Of a stretch of DNA of 64,000 bases, positions 37,741 to 50,419 are shown piece by piece; position 1 is the first letter of the stretch; each line of letters begins with the position of its first letter. Origin of the DNA: Siphonodentalium dalli. Lineage: Eukaryota > Mollusca > Scaphopoda > Gadilida > Siphonodentaliidae. The stretch covers positions 95,656,707 to 95,720,706 of the forward strand of contig CP136067.1 of the NCBI GenBank assembly GCA_032622095.1, in the 5' to 3' direction. The notes beneath the pieces are model-generated. The model was not told where the DNA came from and did no database searches. It saw nothing but the letters and a program-made list of their open reading frames with translations. Made by a program: the position numbers and the translations under genes.

Positions 37741-38026
37741 CTACTAGGGTAATCATCACCATCAAATTTTACAATAGGGTCTCTGTTTTCACAAATAAAA
37801 TAAAATAATTGATTCATCTATTACATGCATTCTTCAGGTACTCTGTTCAGATGCGTGGAACAATTATTACTATGATGAGCCTGCGCAATCAACTATATAT
37901 TTGTCTGTCACTTGATAAAGTCTATGTTAGACGAAAGCTCGTGAGAAAACAAATATACAATAGGTCTTAAAGGTGTTACCATTTATTTCAACCCAACTAT
38001 CAATCAGACCTATACGGCTACACTAC

Positions 38027-38053
38027 TTTATATATATATATATACATATATAG

Positions 38054-38093
<40 letters not shown>
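38027..38093. repeat. (TA)n microsatellite
   Basis: A run of about 65 bases of TA, briefly interrupted. Confidence 0.9.
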
Positions 38094-38095
<2 letters not shown>

Positions 38096-38519
38096 TTTAC
38101 GGGTATTACAATGTCATAATTGTCATTCTTTGTATCAGATTAAATTAGTTTATATCCATTACAAAGTTCTCCCTACATTTTCTGGACATGGGAAGGTATA
38201 ATAACCCATGCTTACTATGAGCAGAAAAAAAATAATAACAAATCATAATAAAACCCTCGCGCCCGCATTACAAAAAAATTGCCTGAGAATCAAATATCTT
38301 TTTTCGTTTGACCTAAGCTAGATTTTTTGAACACCGCGTCCAATTTTGACAAAAACAGTATAAACCATGCAACATTACACCCACAATACTATTATATTTG
38401 TACTGCCGTGTGCAACCAAATTCCAAAACACGCTCTGACATTTTTGAAGTTTGTCGAATCTTGACAAAATAGATATTTTTACATTCTTTAGCTTATATTG
38501 AGCAATAATTTCTTACAAA

Positions 38520-39060
38520 ATTGTTGTTAGAAAGTTGAGGGACGAACATAATACTAGAACTGAATCTAATTTCGGAACACGTGACCGCGCTTTGTTATCA
38601 CTAAGTCCCATTGGCTGTTGTCCCATCACATTTTCATAAAAACCATAATTACACCAAATCACGGAAACCCACCATTTCCAGCACTATCTCAGTAATTACA
38701 TCAACCATTGTTGCCAATACAAATGTTTTTTCTCTATACTACAAAACGCGAAAAACTATTCGTCTTCCCTCCAATGGAATTAATAACCAACACCCAATTA
38801 TGTTTGGAAACTAGCCACGACGAGCGACTTTAGAAAGTTTACGGGACGAACGTCGCGCTGGAAGTGAAACTAATTCCCGAACACGTAACTGCGCATTGTT
38901 ATCACTAAACCCCATTTGCTATTGTCCTGTCACGTGTTCATAAACAGCAATAATTACACCCAATCACGGAAACCCACGCTTCCCACGCTATCGTATTAAA
39001 TTAACCAATGTCGCCAAGACAAATCTTTTTTTCTATACTATGAAACGCGAAAAACTATTA
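38520..39060. repeat. Diverged tandem duplication, unit about 300 bp
   Basis: AGAAAGTTGAGGGACGAAC ... TTGTTATCACTAAG ... AATCACGGAAACCCAC ... CGCGAAAAACTATT appears at about 38,530-38,760 and again at about 38,831-39,059. Confidence 0.75.
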
Positions 39061-39065
39061 AGATA

Positions 39066-39275
39066 CAGTAATACTCTAAATAATCGACTCCTTAACCACA
39101 GCAGAATTATGATTAATTTTTCAGGATTTAGTAGGAAATATGGCTTGTTGCCATTCATCGGAAAGCTCTCACGGAGCTTTCCGATGAATGGCAACAAGCC
39201 ATATTTCCTGAAAATCCTGAAAAATTACCTATAATTCTGCTGTGGTTAAGGAGTCGATTATTTAGAGCATTACTG
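39066..39275. mobile_element. CAGTAATGCCC-family MITE, copy 3
   Basis: TA on both sides and a near-complete palindrome of 210 bp, the same length as copy 1. It lies 55 bp from an EGF exon, as copy 1 lies 17 bp from one. Confidence 0.8.
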
Positions 39276-39330
39276 TATCTGCTCATATCATATACATGAA
39301 ATATGTCTTTACCACTTTGGTGTCACTTAC

Positions 39331-39444
39331 CAGTTGAGCATTTAGCATCAGTGTAGCCAGCAACACAAGCACAGGTGTAAGCATTAACCGCATCAGTACA
39401 AGTTCCTCCGTTAACACAAGGACTTGATGCACAATCGTCAATGT
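39331..39444 (-). CDS. Exon of the multi-EGF host gene
   Basis: The 114-bp exon (38 codons, phase 1 at both ends) has acceptor CCTTTTCAG and donor GTAAGTGAC. It encodes [24 protein letters not shown] and [12 protein letters not shown]: six cysteines, a calcium-binding start and an intact Asp/Tyr hydroxylation motif. It lies third in transcript order, 9.4 kb after the 48.8-kb exon and 19.9 kb before the last one. Confidence 0.85.
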
Positions 39445-39827
39445 CTGAAAAGGTCAACAAAAGAGCTATTTTTCAGAAATCGTCGTCTTGAAAGAAGGTT
39501 TGGATCAGCAAATTATAGTTAGTAATTCTTTTGTTTGCCTCAAATTTTCCCAGTTCCAGGGATATAAAATATAGGCTTATAAATAAGGTAAATAATTTAA
39601 AGTGGCCTTATCTGCTATGGACAGATCAGAGAAATTACCAATTTGAAACAAAAAGGGTCATTTTCTCCTCAAGACACTTTTGCATAAATATATCAAACGG
39701 AAAATAATAAGAAAGCATGGTTTCAGAACTATGTCGACTGAAGTTTGGTCGGAAATATTCCTCATAGGTGTATGATTTGATAAACTTCTTTATTATTGGT
39801 TCAAAAACGCTATATTTCTCTTCAATA

Positions 39828-41003
39828 ATGGCGCGTACACATGACGGGCAAGAAAATATCAGGTATGCCCCATGTGACTTAATTGACCAATGAAAAAAAT
39901 AATACAGGAAAATATTCGATTGAGGCAGTGCAGTCGTATGTTATCCTCTGGGTGATATGTGTTCAACTTGATTGGTGGTCATCGGTATCCGCTAAATAAT
40001 CTCTAAGGGATACGCTGGTAACCGTTCACGCACTCGAGTTTTAATCCATCAATATTATCGCCTGTTTCAACAATTGACTCCATTTTATATTGTTTTACAT
40101 AATCGCGGAAGTATTATATGGATATGTGTGTAGTGATGTATATCATTTGAGGGTTTCCGTTGACGGAGGATGTCCATGCGGAATTTCCAACTGCACCCCC
40201 TCTTGAACCTGGCAAAACTCCAAAGATCACATAATTCAATTTGCACTCAACCCCCCCCCCCCCCCCCCCCCCCCCCCCTCGCCCTCTCGCTTGAATTTCT
40301 CACTTGGTACATCACATTACTTGAAGAAAAGTGGGAAGAAATGCAAATGTTGATCTAAAACCACAAATTTCACATACATTACTGGTTGAAAAATCAGACC
40401 ACCAGAACAATTTCAACCCATTATTGGTGTGACATTTCCAACTAATATTGTTTCCAACTGGTAAAAACTTTGACCATACATGGCGGGGGTCCATGTGCCC
40501 ACATGCACATCTGAATGTTTGGTAACGTAATTTACACCACAGCCCCACGAACCAACAAAGTCCATCACTCTAGAAAACTTCACATGGAGTCTCTCCGATT
40601 TGCCACAAAACCACGATAAGGTTTGTCACCCCACATATGTACTATGAAATTATAACATAGGCGTGTACAAAATAACGTGACCACTTTCTCATTATATAGA
40701 AGGTCTTTATGCATGAGATCAGCAACATGGCTGCATGTCGATGGGTGTCTCATCCCACCCGACTTTTGTAATATTGGACATTTCATAAATTTATGAATTG
40801 CCAATATGGACTATAGGTTGTTTACTGGACGCAATTCACTTGAGTCCGCACGACTGACACTGTTCTAATTGAGTTCAATCAACGCCGTATAAACCGCTAG
40901 CGTTCTCACGGGTGTAATCTTTGCAGCAATAAAATATTAGTGTACAATTGTACCTGATATTTTCTTGCAGATATTTTCTTGCAGCTACATGTGAACGCGC
41001 CAT
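39828..41003. mobile_element. 1.2-kb element with GGCGCGTACACATG ends, copy 2
   Basis: Ends and interior match the copy at 20,933. A C tract of about 31 bases (40,249-40,279) interrupts it at a place where copy 1 has none. Confidence 0.75.
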
Positions 41004-41149
41004 AAATGGGCCCTGCAGGACAGAAAATTTAGTTCCAATCTTGATTCAGAGGTAAGTTCTACATTTGCCACTGTTACCAACTGTCATTTAGCTCACTAAA
41101 TGAACAGTATATAACATTGGTTGAGTTTAGTGTGCCTGTCATTTGCAGA

Positions 41150-41280
41150 ATGAGGCCTGAGTTTAGTGTGTCTGTCATTTGCAGAATGAGGTTTGCAGAG
41201 GGTGAATTTAGTGATGCTATCCCGCACAACGGGCTAGCATCACCAAATTCAGCATCTGGGAACCTCATTCTGCTTAGGCC
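41150..41280. mobile_element. GCAGAATGAGG-family MITE, single hairpin
   Basis: One hairpin of the family, with a short duplicated lead (CTGAGTTTAGTGTG twice, near 41,121 and 41,157). Confidence 0.7.
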
Positions 41281-41644
41281 TCAACTGCTATGGGAGACCT
41301 ATGATCAGATCGAATTTCCCCAGTTGAAGTTGGTGATGTTCACCCATTAGTCACCTCGATTATGCATTTTATCTTCTGCAAATTAGGGGATATAGAAACA
41401 GAGACGTGGCTAGAGGGTAGGGGTGTCCACCTTGATAATTCCAACTGTCCCCCCCCCCCCCCCTGAATCAGATCAGAGACAAGGTTTTGCATAATTCCAT
41501 TTGCACCCCTCCCCCCTTGAATCAAACCAAAACACCTCTTGAATCAGACCAAAGGTTTTGCATATTTTCATTCCATCCTTGCACCTAAGTGTTCACAGGC
41601 CTAATAGCCTATTTATAAACCATGGTTCTATCTACCCGGTATGA

Positions 41645-42310
41645 TAATCTACTATATATTTTGAGAACTACGAATATCCATATATATATATATCCTTTAT
41701 AGAATCGAAAACGGCTGCACCGATTGAGACCAAACTTCATGTCTAAGCCTAAAAACCCACGGACAATGCATATCACAGCTTCTGAGAACGTCCGAGCACT
41801 CATTCTCCACACCCAGTCACAAAAAAACGGCACTGTGGGGTTAATCGCGTTGATAGTTAATAAAGAGCGTCTATATACACGACGAGTATAAATACGGCTC
41901 CATTGACCGTCTTGAGACGAAATTTCGTACTTAATTTCGTACTTAGGGGTTCCAAAGAACGGGGGAGATTTTTATCGGGTCAGTTTTTCCGCGCGAGGTG
42001 ACCTTGACCTTCAAACGGGTACCCACAAATGATCTATATGTGCGTGTCCTTTATAGACTCGAACCGATTGAGCTCAAACTTGCTACCTACGGGTACTTTT
42101 GTGCGGGAAGTGTCATGGACGGGTCAAATTGTGACCCAGACCTGACCTTGACCTTGAAAATTATCAATTCAAGGTCAAATCGTATAAAACTGGCGGATTT
42201 CGACGAAATTTTACACCTAGGTGCAGCACACGTGTCTCGGAAGCTGTTGCAATTGCCTTTTCGAACAAAGTCATGAGACGAACCACGCCAGTTGCAGGCT
42301 AACATGCTAG
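41645..42310. mobile_element. Interspersed element related to the 322-bp array
   Basis: It holds CGGGTACTTTTGTGCGGG, GTCATGGACGGGTCAAATTG and GACCTTGACCTTGAAAATT, the reverse complement of words in the 11,975-12,943 array. The edges look like CTACTATATATTTTGAGAAC and GCTAGTATTATATATTTTG; target duplication unclear. Confidence 0.5.
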
Positions 42311-42959
42311 TATTATATATTTTGAACCTGAAAATTGCACAAATCCTAACATCTAGTAATCTAACTCCAGACAAATGCACACGACTACGGGCAATAGACC
42401 AGGGCACACCGGGCCGACCATGTTTATTCGGCCCGGTGTGAGAACAAATTGAAAACTAAACAAGAAAATCGCAAAATCCTAGCATCTAGACTGCAGACCT
42501 CAAGCTTTCCTAGTGTTGGAATTTCAAACCTCATACTCTCCCTTAGTTTGGAATTGTTCCAACTGATGACCATTTCAGTTAACAATTTTAACCAAATGTA
42601 GTGAAATATTGTTTTCTTAAACTCATTAGAAGTTGTTTATTGGCCACGGGGAGGGACATGGACACATCGGGCCGACCATGGTTCGGCCCGGTGTGCGAAA
42701 ATTTTGAAATCTGAACAAGAAAATCGCAAAATCATAGCATCGAGATTAGCCTCAAGCATTCATAGAGTTGGAAATTTTTAACCTGACACCCCGACTTAGG
42801 TTGGAAAAATTCCAACTGATGACCAAAGTTGAGGCCTCCGCCCCCCCCCCCCCCCCCCCCTCGCCACGTCTCTGTATAGAAACTTCCCAGAAGTGAAAAC
42901 ATAACTAAAAACACCGTTAATTTGAGACAAAAGATACTTCCCAGAAGATGAATCCTAAG

Positions 42960-44760
42960 CAGAATGAGGCTTAGATGAGATTTGCCTATTTAGAATACAT
43001 TTCTAACAAGTGTCACCCAGTATTGCTTTAATATGCTCATTGTGGAGTATTTAAATTTGCACTCAACTCAATAGGCCCATAACTCTGGAAATAAACTGAA
43101 ATTGAAATATTTTGGTAGTAAATCTACCATCTAAATTGTATTGCATTCATGTTAGTAGTCCAACGAGAATTGGGTCCAAATTCCAATGAAAGGTAACACC
43201 GTACCCCTGAAAATGTGGCCTTTTGTGTGGGGGTAGGAGGTTACCTTTGTTTAGAAAAAAAAACAAATTCCGGCAAAAATCTTTCAACAAATATTCACTT
43301 CATTTATTCGCAATATTAATTTGGATTCAGAAATCTTTGAATATTACAAAAGATAAATTATATTCATATTCATTAAAATCTTGAATAATTTGTACCTTAA
43401 ACAGATGGAAAATGATTAAAAATTCTAAAAGCATTTGCTAGGGTGCTAGTGAACATCTTATTTACGCTACACAGTACAAAAATAGGAACAATGCCAAGAA
43501 CTGACCAAGATCAACGTTAATAAGCTTTGTCGAAACCAGGAATATTGTGCAACTAAAACAGTTTCAAACTACTTGCTCTAAAATAGAATTGTTTGGGGTC
43601 ACAGTAATAATGATCTTTGACAAAGAGAATGAGTTTTCCAAGTGCCTTATTTCCTTTCTTGTTCACACATCAATAGGCAAACTACATATTGGCACAATAG
43701 TGTGTCTATCCAAAAGTTTATATTGAACTAGCAATTGACAATGAGGGTATATTTTATTGAGGGACTTATTTTTTAAATCGCTAGTTCCAAGCAGTCATTA
43801 TATCGCCGACCGATGAAAAATATTTCACGCTTCCGTGCACAATATATATATATATTCCCCACATGAATTATACCCTTAGTTAAGAACTTTCTTGCCTTGT
43901 TCGTTTTTTTATTATGTTTGTTTGATATTAAATTTGATTCCCGATTATTAATTTGTATGTATTCAGTTTGATATTAAGTTCAAATTAAAATGTAAAATAT
44001 TCACAGGACCCTACTTCAAATGGACGTTGACTGTCAAAAATCAGTAGACCGTGACAATTTATTAACTTGATCTGTGTCATCTCAAAGACATAAAAATCAT
44101 TAAACCAATAACAAATTATCCCGTGACCGGCATCTTCTCAAATTTGAACCACATTATTCCAAATAGAAAACAATTCTGTTGAATAAATCTCAAGTCGTCA
44201 TCAAGACGTTCCAAAGTTTCATTTCTAAGTCGATAAAGGGGTATAACCCTGTCAAAAAATAATCAACTTTTTAAGGGGACAACAATTAAAGGACTATGAA
44301 TATGTGAAATATGGGTGACCATTATTATGGGTGACCATTTGGTATAAAAATACATCAAATAAGTATCAATTTGTGCTAAATAACAATCAATACATCAATT
44401 TCAACTTTATAGAAATTGTTTCAAAAAATGTCAAATGAAAATTAATAGATATAAAATAATAAAATAATAATTTAATAGACGTCTAGCGAAAATAAAGTAC
44501 ATGTACATGTATACAATAAATTTGTATGGTTCGTGGATAACTATTAAAACGAAATGTAGCATTGAATTATTCATGATGAAATCGAAAACATAATTTAAAG
44601 CTTAAGATATGTTTATTAATTTGGAATTGTCATATGTGTTGAAAAGAAACTAGACATTTATTTTTGCGTGACATCTATTAAATTGTGTATTCATCATTTC
44701 CATGTATTCACCATTGGTTACAATATATATGATAGATATATGTCTCCACTACATTACATT
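42960..44760. other. Intron sequence without recognised features
   Basis: AT-rich sequence with no supported gene, repeat array or transposon end, apart from a stub of the GCAGAATGAGG family at 42,958-42,970. Confidence 0.5.
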
Positions 44761-44769
44761 GAAAGCACC

Positions 44770-47700
44770 CTCTAGTGACAGCTGTTGAAAATTGTGTTTG
44801 TCCATTGGGGTCTAACAGGGGTAACTTTTATGAGAAAATAATAATGTGGGTTAGAATTTTCCAATGTGATGCTGTTGTTGTCGGGCCAGAAAAGGGGGCG
44901 GGGCAGCAAATAAAATTGTCGTCAATTTTTACCAAAGTTATACATAATCATCTCCATGATATCAGGAGTGGCATCATTTGATTAAGGGTGCACTGAAGGG
45001 AAGAGGGGCACCACAATGGATAACAATATTTTTAACACTGATTTCCACCAAATTGATATACATTCTTCTCCATCGTGTGACTTAAAGAATCCAAATCGGT
45101 GCCATTTGTGTGAGCAATTGAGGGGGACACTAAACTCCATAAAAGCAGGAGTCTAATTTTGTGATTTAAAGATGTTAAAAGTGGGGTCATTCGAGTCATA
45201 GGTTCATGGAGGCGGAAAGGGACACCAAAATTTATAACAAATATTTCTAGTGTTTAAATAGGCCAAATTGGTCCCACTTGGTGAGAGATGGGACACATCT
45301 GTCTGTCTGGCAGTGCTCTAAATAACATCACAGGGGATAACTTCACTAAATTTGATAAGAATTTGTTTTGTCACCAATTACCATCAAACGTGTATATAAT
45401 CATCTCCATGATACCAGGAGTCTAATTGTGTGGTGTAAAGCTGTTAAAACTGGCATCATTCTCCATGATACAAGGAATGTATTCTTGTGATTTAAAGAGA
45501 CCAAATTTGTGCCATTTTTATGAAAAATGGGAGGGAGCACTAAATACGATAAGATTAGTCGCCTATTACTACCAAGCTTATGAATAATCATCTCAACGAT
45601 AGTAGGAGTCTAATTGTGTGATTTTAAGATGTCAAAAGTGGGAGTGTTCAAGTCAGAGTGGATGGAGGGGGAGAGGGATCCCAAAAATTTATAACAAATA
45701 TTTTAGCCCCGATTTCCACCAAATTGATATATATTCTTCTCCGTGATACGAGGAATCTGATAAGAATTTGTTTAGTCGCTGATTTCCAACAACTGTATAT
45801 AATATGTCAAATGTGGCACCGCTTGTCAGGGATAGGAAAGAAAACTGATCAAAAATATATTTAGTGCCAATTTCCACCAAATTCATGCACGTTCTTGTCT
45901 TATGATATGAGGAATTAAATCATAATGCAAAATTGGTGCCTATATTTGCAAATATCTGTCTGTCTGGATGTGTTCTATATAACAAAAAGAGGGAGGGCAG
46001 CAAAACAAAAACATACATAATCATCTCCATGATATGGCGCCATAAGAGTCAGGGGTACACAGAGGAAGAGATGGTACCAACATTGATAAAAACAACAATT
46101 TTAGCACCGATTTCCAGGAAATTGATATGTATTCTTCTCCATGAAATGAGAAATCTAATCGTATGATATAAAGATGCCAAATTGGTACCGTTTGGTGAGA
46201 GTTGGGGTGATGGGGGTACATTAGACATGACAAGAATTTGTTTAGTTGCCGATTACCACCAAACTTATACATAATCGTGTCTATTATATCAGGGGGTCTA
46301 ATGGACGTGGTTTAGATATGTCAAAAGTGGGGCCATTTGAGTCATGAATGAGAAGAGGAGGGGCACTGAAGCTGATACATATATGTTTAGCACTAGTTTC
46401 CACCAAATGCATACATGTTCTTCTCCAATTATACGAGGAATACAATCATGTGGGCTAATGATGGTCCACATATGGTGTTGTTTGGTTCAGGGATCGAGAG
46501 AGAAGGGACACTGATATCCACAAAAATTATATATAGTCATAACCATAATTCATTCTAAGGACTTTTTGGCATTCAGATTTGACAACCTCGACAAAATTAA
46601 TGGTGATCGAGTTAAGTCACTTGAACAATTATATCTTCTCAACTGTCATATGTGACCCGCCATATCAAATCCAGTTGTAAGTCGGGATTTTTTTACCCTG
46701 TGCCAATGCATTCTCTTATATATGCGAGTCGACCATATGTCGCCTCGCATATATAAGAGAATGCATTGACCTAACAATTTTTTATCATTTTTTTAAAATA
46801 AATGTTTCTTACAATTTTTAGGACATAAAATAAAAAACATCCATTACCCTGCAGGGAGCCCCACACATATATATAAGCATAGAGAAGAGTGTCGTCTGCT
46901 CATGTTTGTCTGGGGCTCTGTATGGGTATAAATTATAAAATTGTTAAAGAATACAAAAACAAATTATTAAAATTGTAAAAAATTGTTAAGCCAGTGCATT
47001 CTCTTATATATGCGAGGCGACCTATGGTTGACTCGCATATATAAGAGAATGCATTGGCACAGGGTAAAAAATCCCGACTTACGACTGGATTTGATATGGC
47101 AGGTCACATATAGGAACGTGAAACAGGGCATTATTATAGTGAGTTAGCAAAAACAAATACATAGAAGAATTAATGCAGTAAAAGTATATTTATCTATTTA
47201 AAAGATACATATATGTTTGCAAGATGAGGGACCTTGAACCGCCAGAGGATAGCATGTTAGAATTAATGGCTCATGTATTATAACACAATTGAGTCTGTCC
47301 CATTCAAGATGTTTTCCACAAACAGATACAATTTGTCGAGAGTGATGGAAATGTATTTATAGATGACCTGTTAAAAAATAGTGATCACAGTGTGCAGTCA
47401 CATATAGTTTCTTCTGAGTAGCACATGACTTTTCATGATCCTCCAAAACTGGCATCTGAAAAGGGTACATCCGCCCAATACAGAGGATTTCTTTAATTTT
47501 TTTAGAACAGAACCATAGCCTAACATAAACAACTTAAAACACCGCTCTGTGTCGGACACATGTAGCTGATATATGGCAACATTTCTTTTAAACTGAGAAT
47601 AATTAGCCAGTATAGCACCATGAACAGAGGAGCACCTGGACATTACTTTAAAACATCTGTATATTCTTGGATATATGATAACAAGGTGTCCCCAAAATAT

Positions 47701-48143
47701 TAATCTAACCCACTGGATAGATTTATACATCTCTATGTAAAACCCAATTGTCGTCTTTAATTTTTGTGAAATAATGTGTTCATGATGTTCATGTTTTGAT
47801 CCCAATAAAAAAAAAAAATTTTAAAACATGTCAATTCCAACCATGTTGAATGTACGATTTAAAAAATGATAACGTCTGAAGTACACGCAGTTGTAAATAA
47901 ATAAATTCTTCTTTGTTGGTGGGATGAATTAATCGCGATAAACAAAATGACATTCACCCCGACAAGGTGAACCACTACTTATAATCCATGTATAATAATG
48001 ATGATGTCATTTGGATTTACAATTTACGAGAATACGTGTAATACTTTGAGCGAAAGTGTTCTCTATTTCCACAAAATGTCCATAGCAGAGGGTTTCATCA
48101 TTCATGTCACTTTAGCATGGGCAACACTGGGTAACCCTGATAG
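44770..48143 (+). mobile_element. Helitron-like non-autonomous element, copy 2
   Basis: It shares the repeat units (GCCGATTTCCACCAAATTGA, TACGAGGAATCT) and the 3' region (ATTAATCGCGATAAACA, GACAAGGTGA, TAACCCTG, TAGT) with the element at 30.3-33.2 kb. The terminal hairpin has decayed. The left edge is uncertain. A MITE at 46,651-47,109 is nested in it. Confidence 0.6.
46651..47109. mobile_element. Nested TGTGACC-ended MITE carrying the shared palindrome module
   Basis: TGTGACCCGCCATATCAAAT and CCAGTTGTAAGTCGGG form long inverted ends, with TA on the outside. Between them lie two GCATTCTC palindromes, ACCCTGTG outward, the same module seen in TTAA-type MITEs with other ends. The interior spacer (CATCCATTACCCTGC) matches that of the 16,287 element. 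Confidence 0.75.
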
Positions 48144-48224
48144 TATATAATATAAACGATAGAATTCTTTCTCATTGATTGCCTTTTGACATGCTGTGTA
48201 GGCTATTAATTTGCACAACATATA

Positions 48225-48295
48225 CAGCAATGCCCTAAATAATTGACTCCATAATTCTGCTGTGGTTAAGGAGTCGATTACTTAGGGCATTACTG
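48225..48295. mobile_element. CAGTAATGCCC-family MITE, internal-deletion copy
   Basis: Only the outer parts remain (71 bp): the left 25 bases join directly to the right arm at ATAATTCTGC. Confidence 0.75.
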
Positions 48296-48828
48296 TATTG
48301 GTTGTTATTTCTATAGTTCCATCTATTTATTTTCATTTGTAGTATTTCAATTTTGAAACGACTTCTGTTAAGTTGGTATTGACTTATTGACCGAATTTGG
48401 CCCATTGAATTTCATTTGACATATATTTAAACCAAATGGCCGCCCATATGACCATAACCCAAAATGAAGTCTGTATGATCTGCATTGCGTGGTGGTATTA
48501 GCATGGCAAAATTTATTGCATTCAATTTTTCAAGCCAGTAAAACTAATCAAGGTTAACATTCAGAAATGAAAACTGCATGAATACAAATTCTAACAATGG
48601 GGCTGGTAAAGAATTAGAGACCACACAAAATTGCACTTAATTGCATTGAATATCATATTAATAAACTAATCCAGGCCAATTTTAATGGAATGCAGACAGT
48701 AGAAATAAAGTTATCATCTAGAAAAAAATGAGTGATGGACAACCAATACATAATTGTCTTGGTTTTTTACATAACAGGTGCACAATTTTTTTTCATACAT
48801 ATATCTAGAATGAATCAATTGAACATAC

Positions 48829-48942
48829 TTGTAGCACAATCGACGTTCCTAAAACCAGCCACACATATACATATCCACTGTGAAGCTCCATCAACACATG
48901 TCCCTCCATTCAGACAGGGCTGAGATTCACACCAGTCCACAT
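48829..48942 (-). CDS. Exon of the multi-EGF host gene
   Basis: The 114-bp exon (38 codons, phase 1 at both ends) has acceptor TTGTTTCAG and donor GTATGTTC. It encodes DVDWCESQPCLNGG, CVDGASQWIC and CICVAGFRNVDC. Six cysteines are present. Trp stands at two places where Glu/Asp and Tyr/Phe are usual, so calcium binding may be weaker than in its neighbours. It lies second in transcript order. Confidence 0.82.
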
Positions 48943-49004
48943 CTGAAACAAATTAACAATTAATATAAATGGTCTTGACAAGCCAACAAATAGTGTGTCT
49001 GTCA

Positions 49005-49395
49005 TTTGCAGAATGAGGTCCCCAGAGGGTGAATTTAGTTATGCTGTCATGCAGATCGGGCTATCGCTGAATTCACCTTCTGGGGGGGACCTCATTCTGC
49101 TTTAGGCCTCATCTTCGGGGAAGTATTTGTAGTCTCAAATCAACTTTGTTGTAAATTACTTTTTCCATTCCGGTAAGTTTGTATATCCCCTAATTTGCAG
49201 AAGATAAAATGCATAATCGAGGTGACTGATAGGTGAACATCACCAACTGGGGAACCGCAATTTGAACCCAAGGTCAAGGGAGAAGTTGGGGCCTAAGCAG
49301 AATTATGTTCCCGGAGAGTGAATTTGGTGATGCTAGCCTGTCGTGTGGGATAGCGTCACTAAATTCACCCTCTGGGGACCTCATTCTACAAATGG
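49005..49395. mobile_element. GCAGAATGAGG-family MITE, split copy
   Basis: Two hairpins (49,010-49,102 and 49,300-49,395) with about 200 bp of unrelated sequence between them. Confidence 0.7.
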
Positions 49396-49884
49396 CAGAA
49401 ACACTGTCTGCAGGCGGGAGCATAATTTTTTGTGGTTTCTCAACAAATTTCACCTAGCTCACTCATGTGACCATATATAAGTCACCATTTCATCTACTAC
49501 AAATACACATGCACTAATTCCATTTAGAAGTTTTGCGCATCATACAGGCCAAGACTCGCTGCCAAGTAGCAAACAGGAATAATCCAATCCTTCTCATTAA
49601 TAACCAAAATCCCCAACGCTGCAGCCGGTGAGGGAATGGGATTTGCCTGCATGGAAATATCTCATTTTTATTGAAACCAATTAGATGTATCGGTGGTCAC
49701 AGCTAGTATTCACATGTTTTGCTACACGTTGAGCCTGATATCTATAAACAAGTAGCTTTGGCACCACACACTCATGTGAATTTTTCCGCCAAGTAACACA
49801 TCCATAACATAATACTATTGCAATACACGTTTAGATAACATGACAATTTTGGGTAATCATTTTTGAGAACATGGCCCTCCAGCA

Positions 49885-50300
49885 AGCCTGAGTTTAGTGT
49901 ACCTGTCATTTTCAGAAGGAGGTCCACATAGGGTGAATTTAGTGATGCTATACCGCATAGCGGGCTAGCATCACCAAATTCACATCTTGGGACCTCATCT
50001 GGTATGGGAGACATAGACTCAGATTTGAAGCTCCCAAATGGTGACTATTGTGATGTACACCCATTGGAACCTCAATTATGCAATGTGTATTCTGCCAAGT
50101 TGGGAATGTAGAGAAACTAAAATAAAAAAGAAAAAGAATCTAAGTTTCTATAGAAATTTGATAATAAATAAACTTTCATGAGAATATGAGGCCTGAGCAG
50201 AATGAGGTCCCCAGAGGGTGAATTTTAGTTATGCTAGCCCGCTATGCGGCATAGTGGCACTAAATTCACCCCCGTGGACCTCATTCTGCAAATGACAGGC
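49885..50300. mobile_element. GCAGAATGAGG-family MITE, split copy joined to a half MITE
   Basis: Hairpins at 49,903-49,996 and 50,197-50,297 enclose sequence that also lies, inverted, at 29,780-29,985. Directly after the second hairpin comes half of a CAGTAATGCCC-family element (50,299-50,412), a recombination or deletion joint. Confidence 0.65.
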
Positions 50301-50419
50301 TCTCAGTGAGAGCTTTCCAATGAATGGCAACAAGACATATTTCCGACAATATCCTGAAAAATTACCCATAATTTTGCTGTGGTTAAGGAGTTGATTAGTT
50401 AGGGCATTACATGTATATA

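Larger units (their letters stand above)
33265..37749. mobile_element. 4.5-kb DNA transposon with minisatellite-like inverted ends
   Basis: CCCTAGTAGAAATG and ATGATTCCCGCAAC at 33,265 return in reverse complement at 37,718-37,749, with TA on both outer sides. Inside each end lies a run of short GATGATTGCGAGGAA-like units (about 300 bp at the left, about 540 bp at the right), in inverted orientation. The middle has weak exon candidates but no recognised transposase. A TA target and CCCTAG ends suggest a cut-and-paste DNA transposon; I cannot assign the superfamily. Confidence 0.65.
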
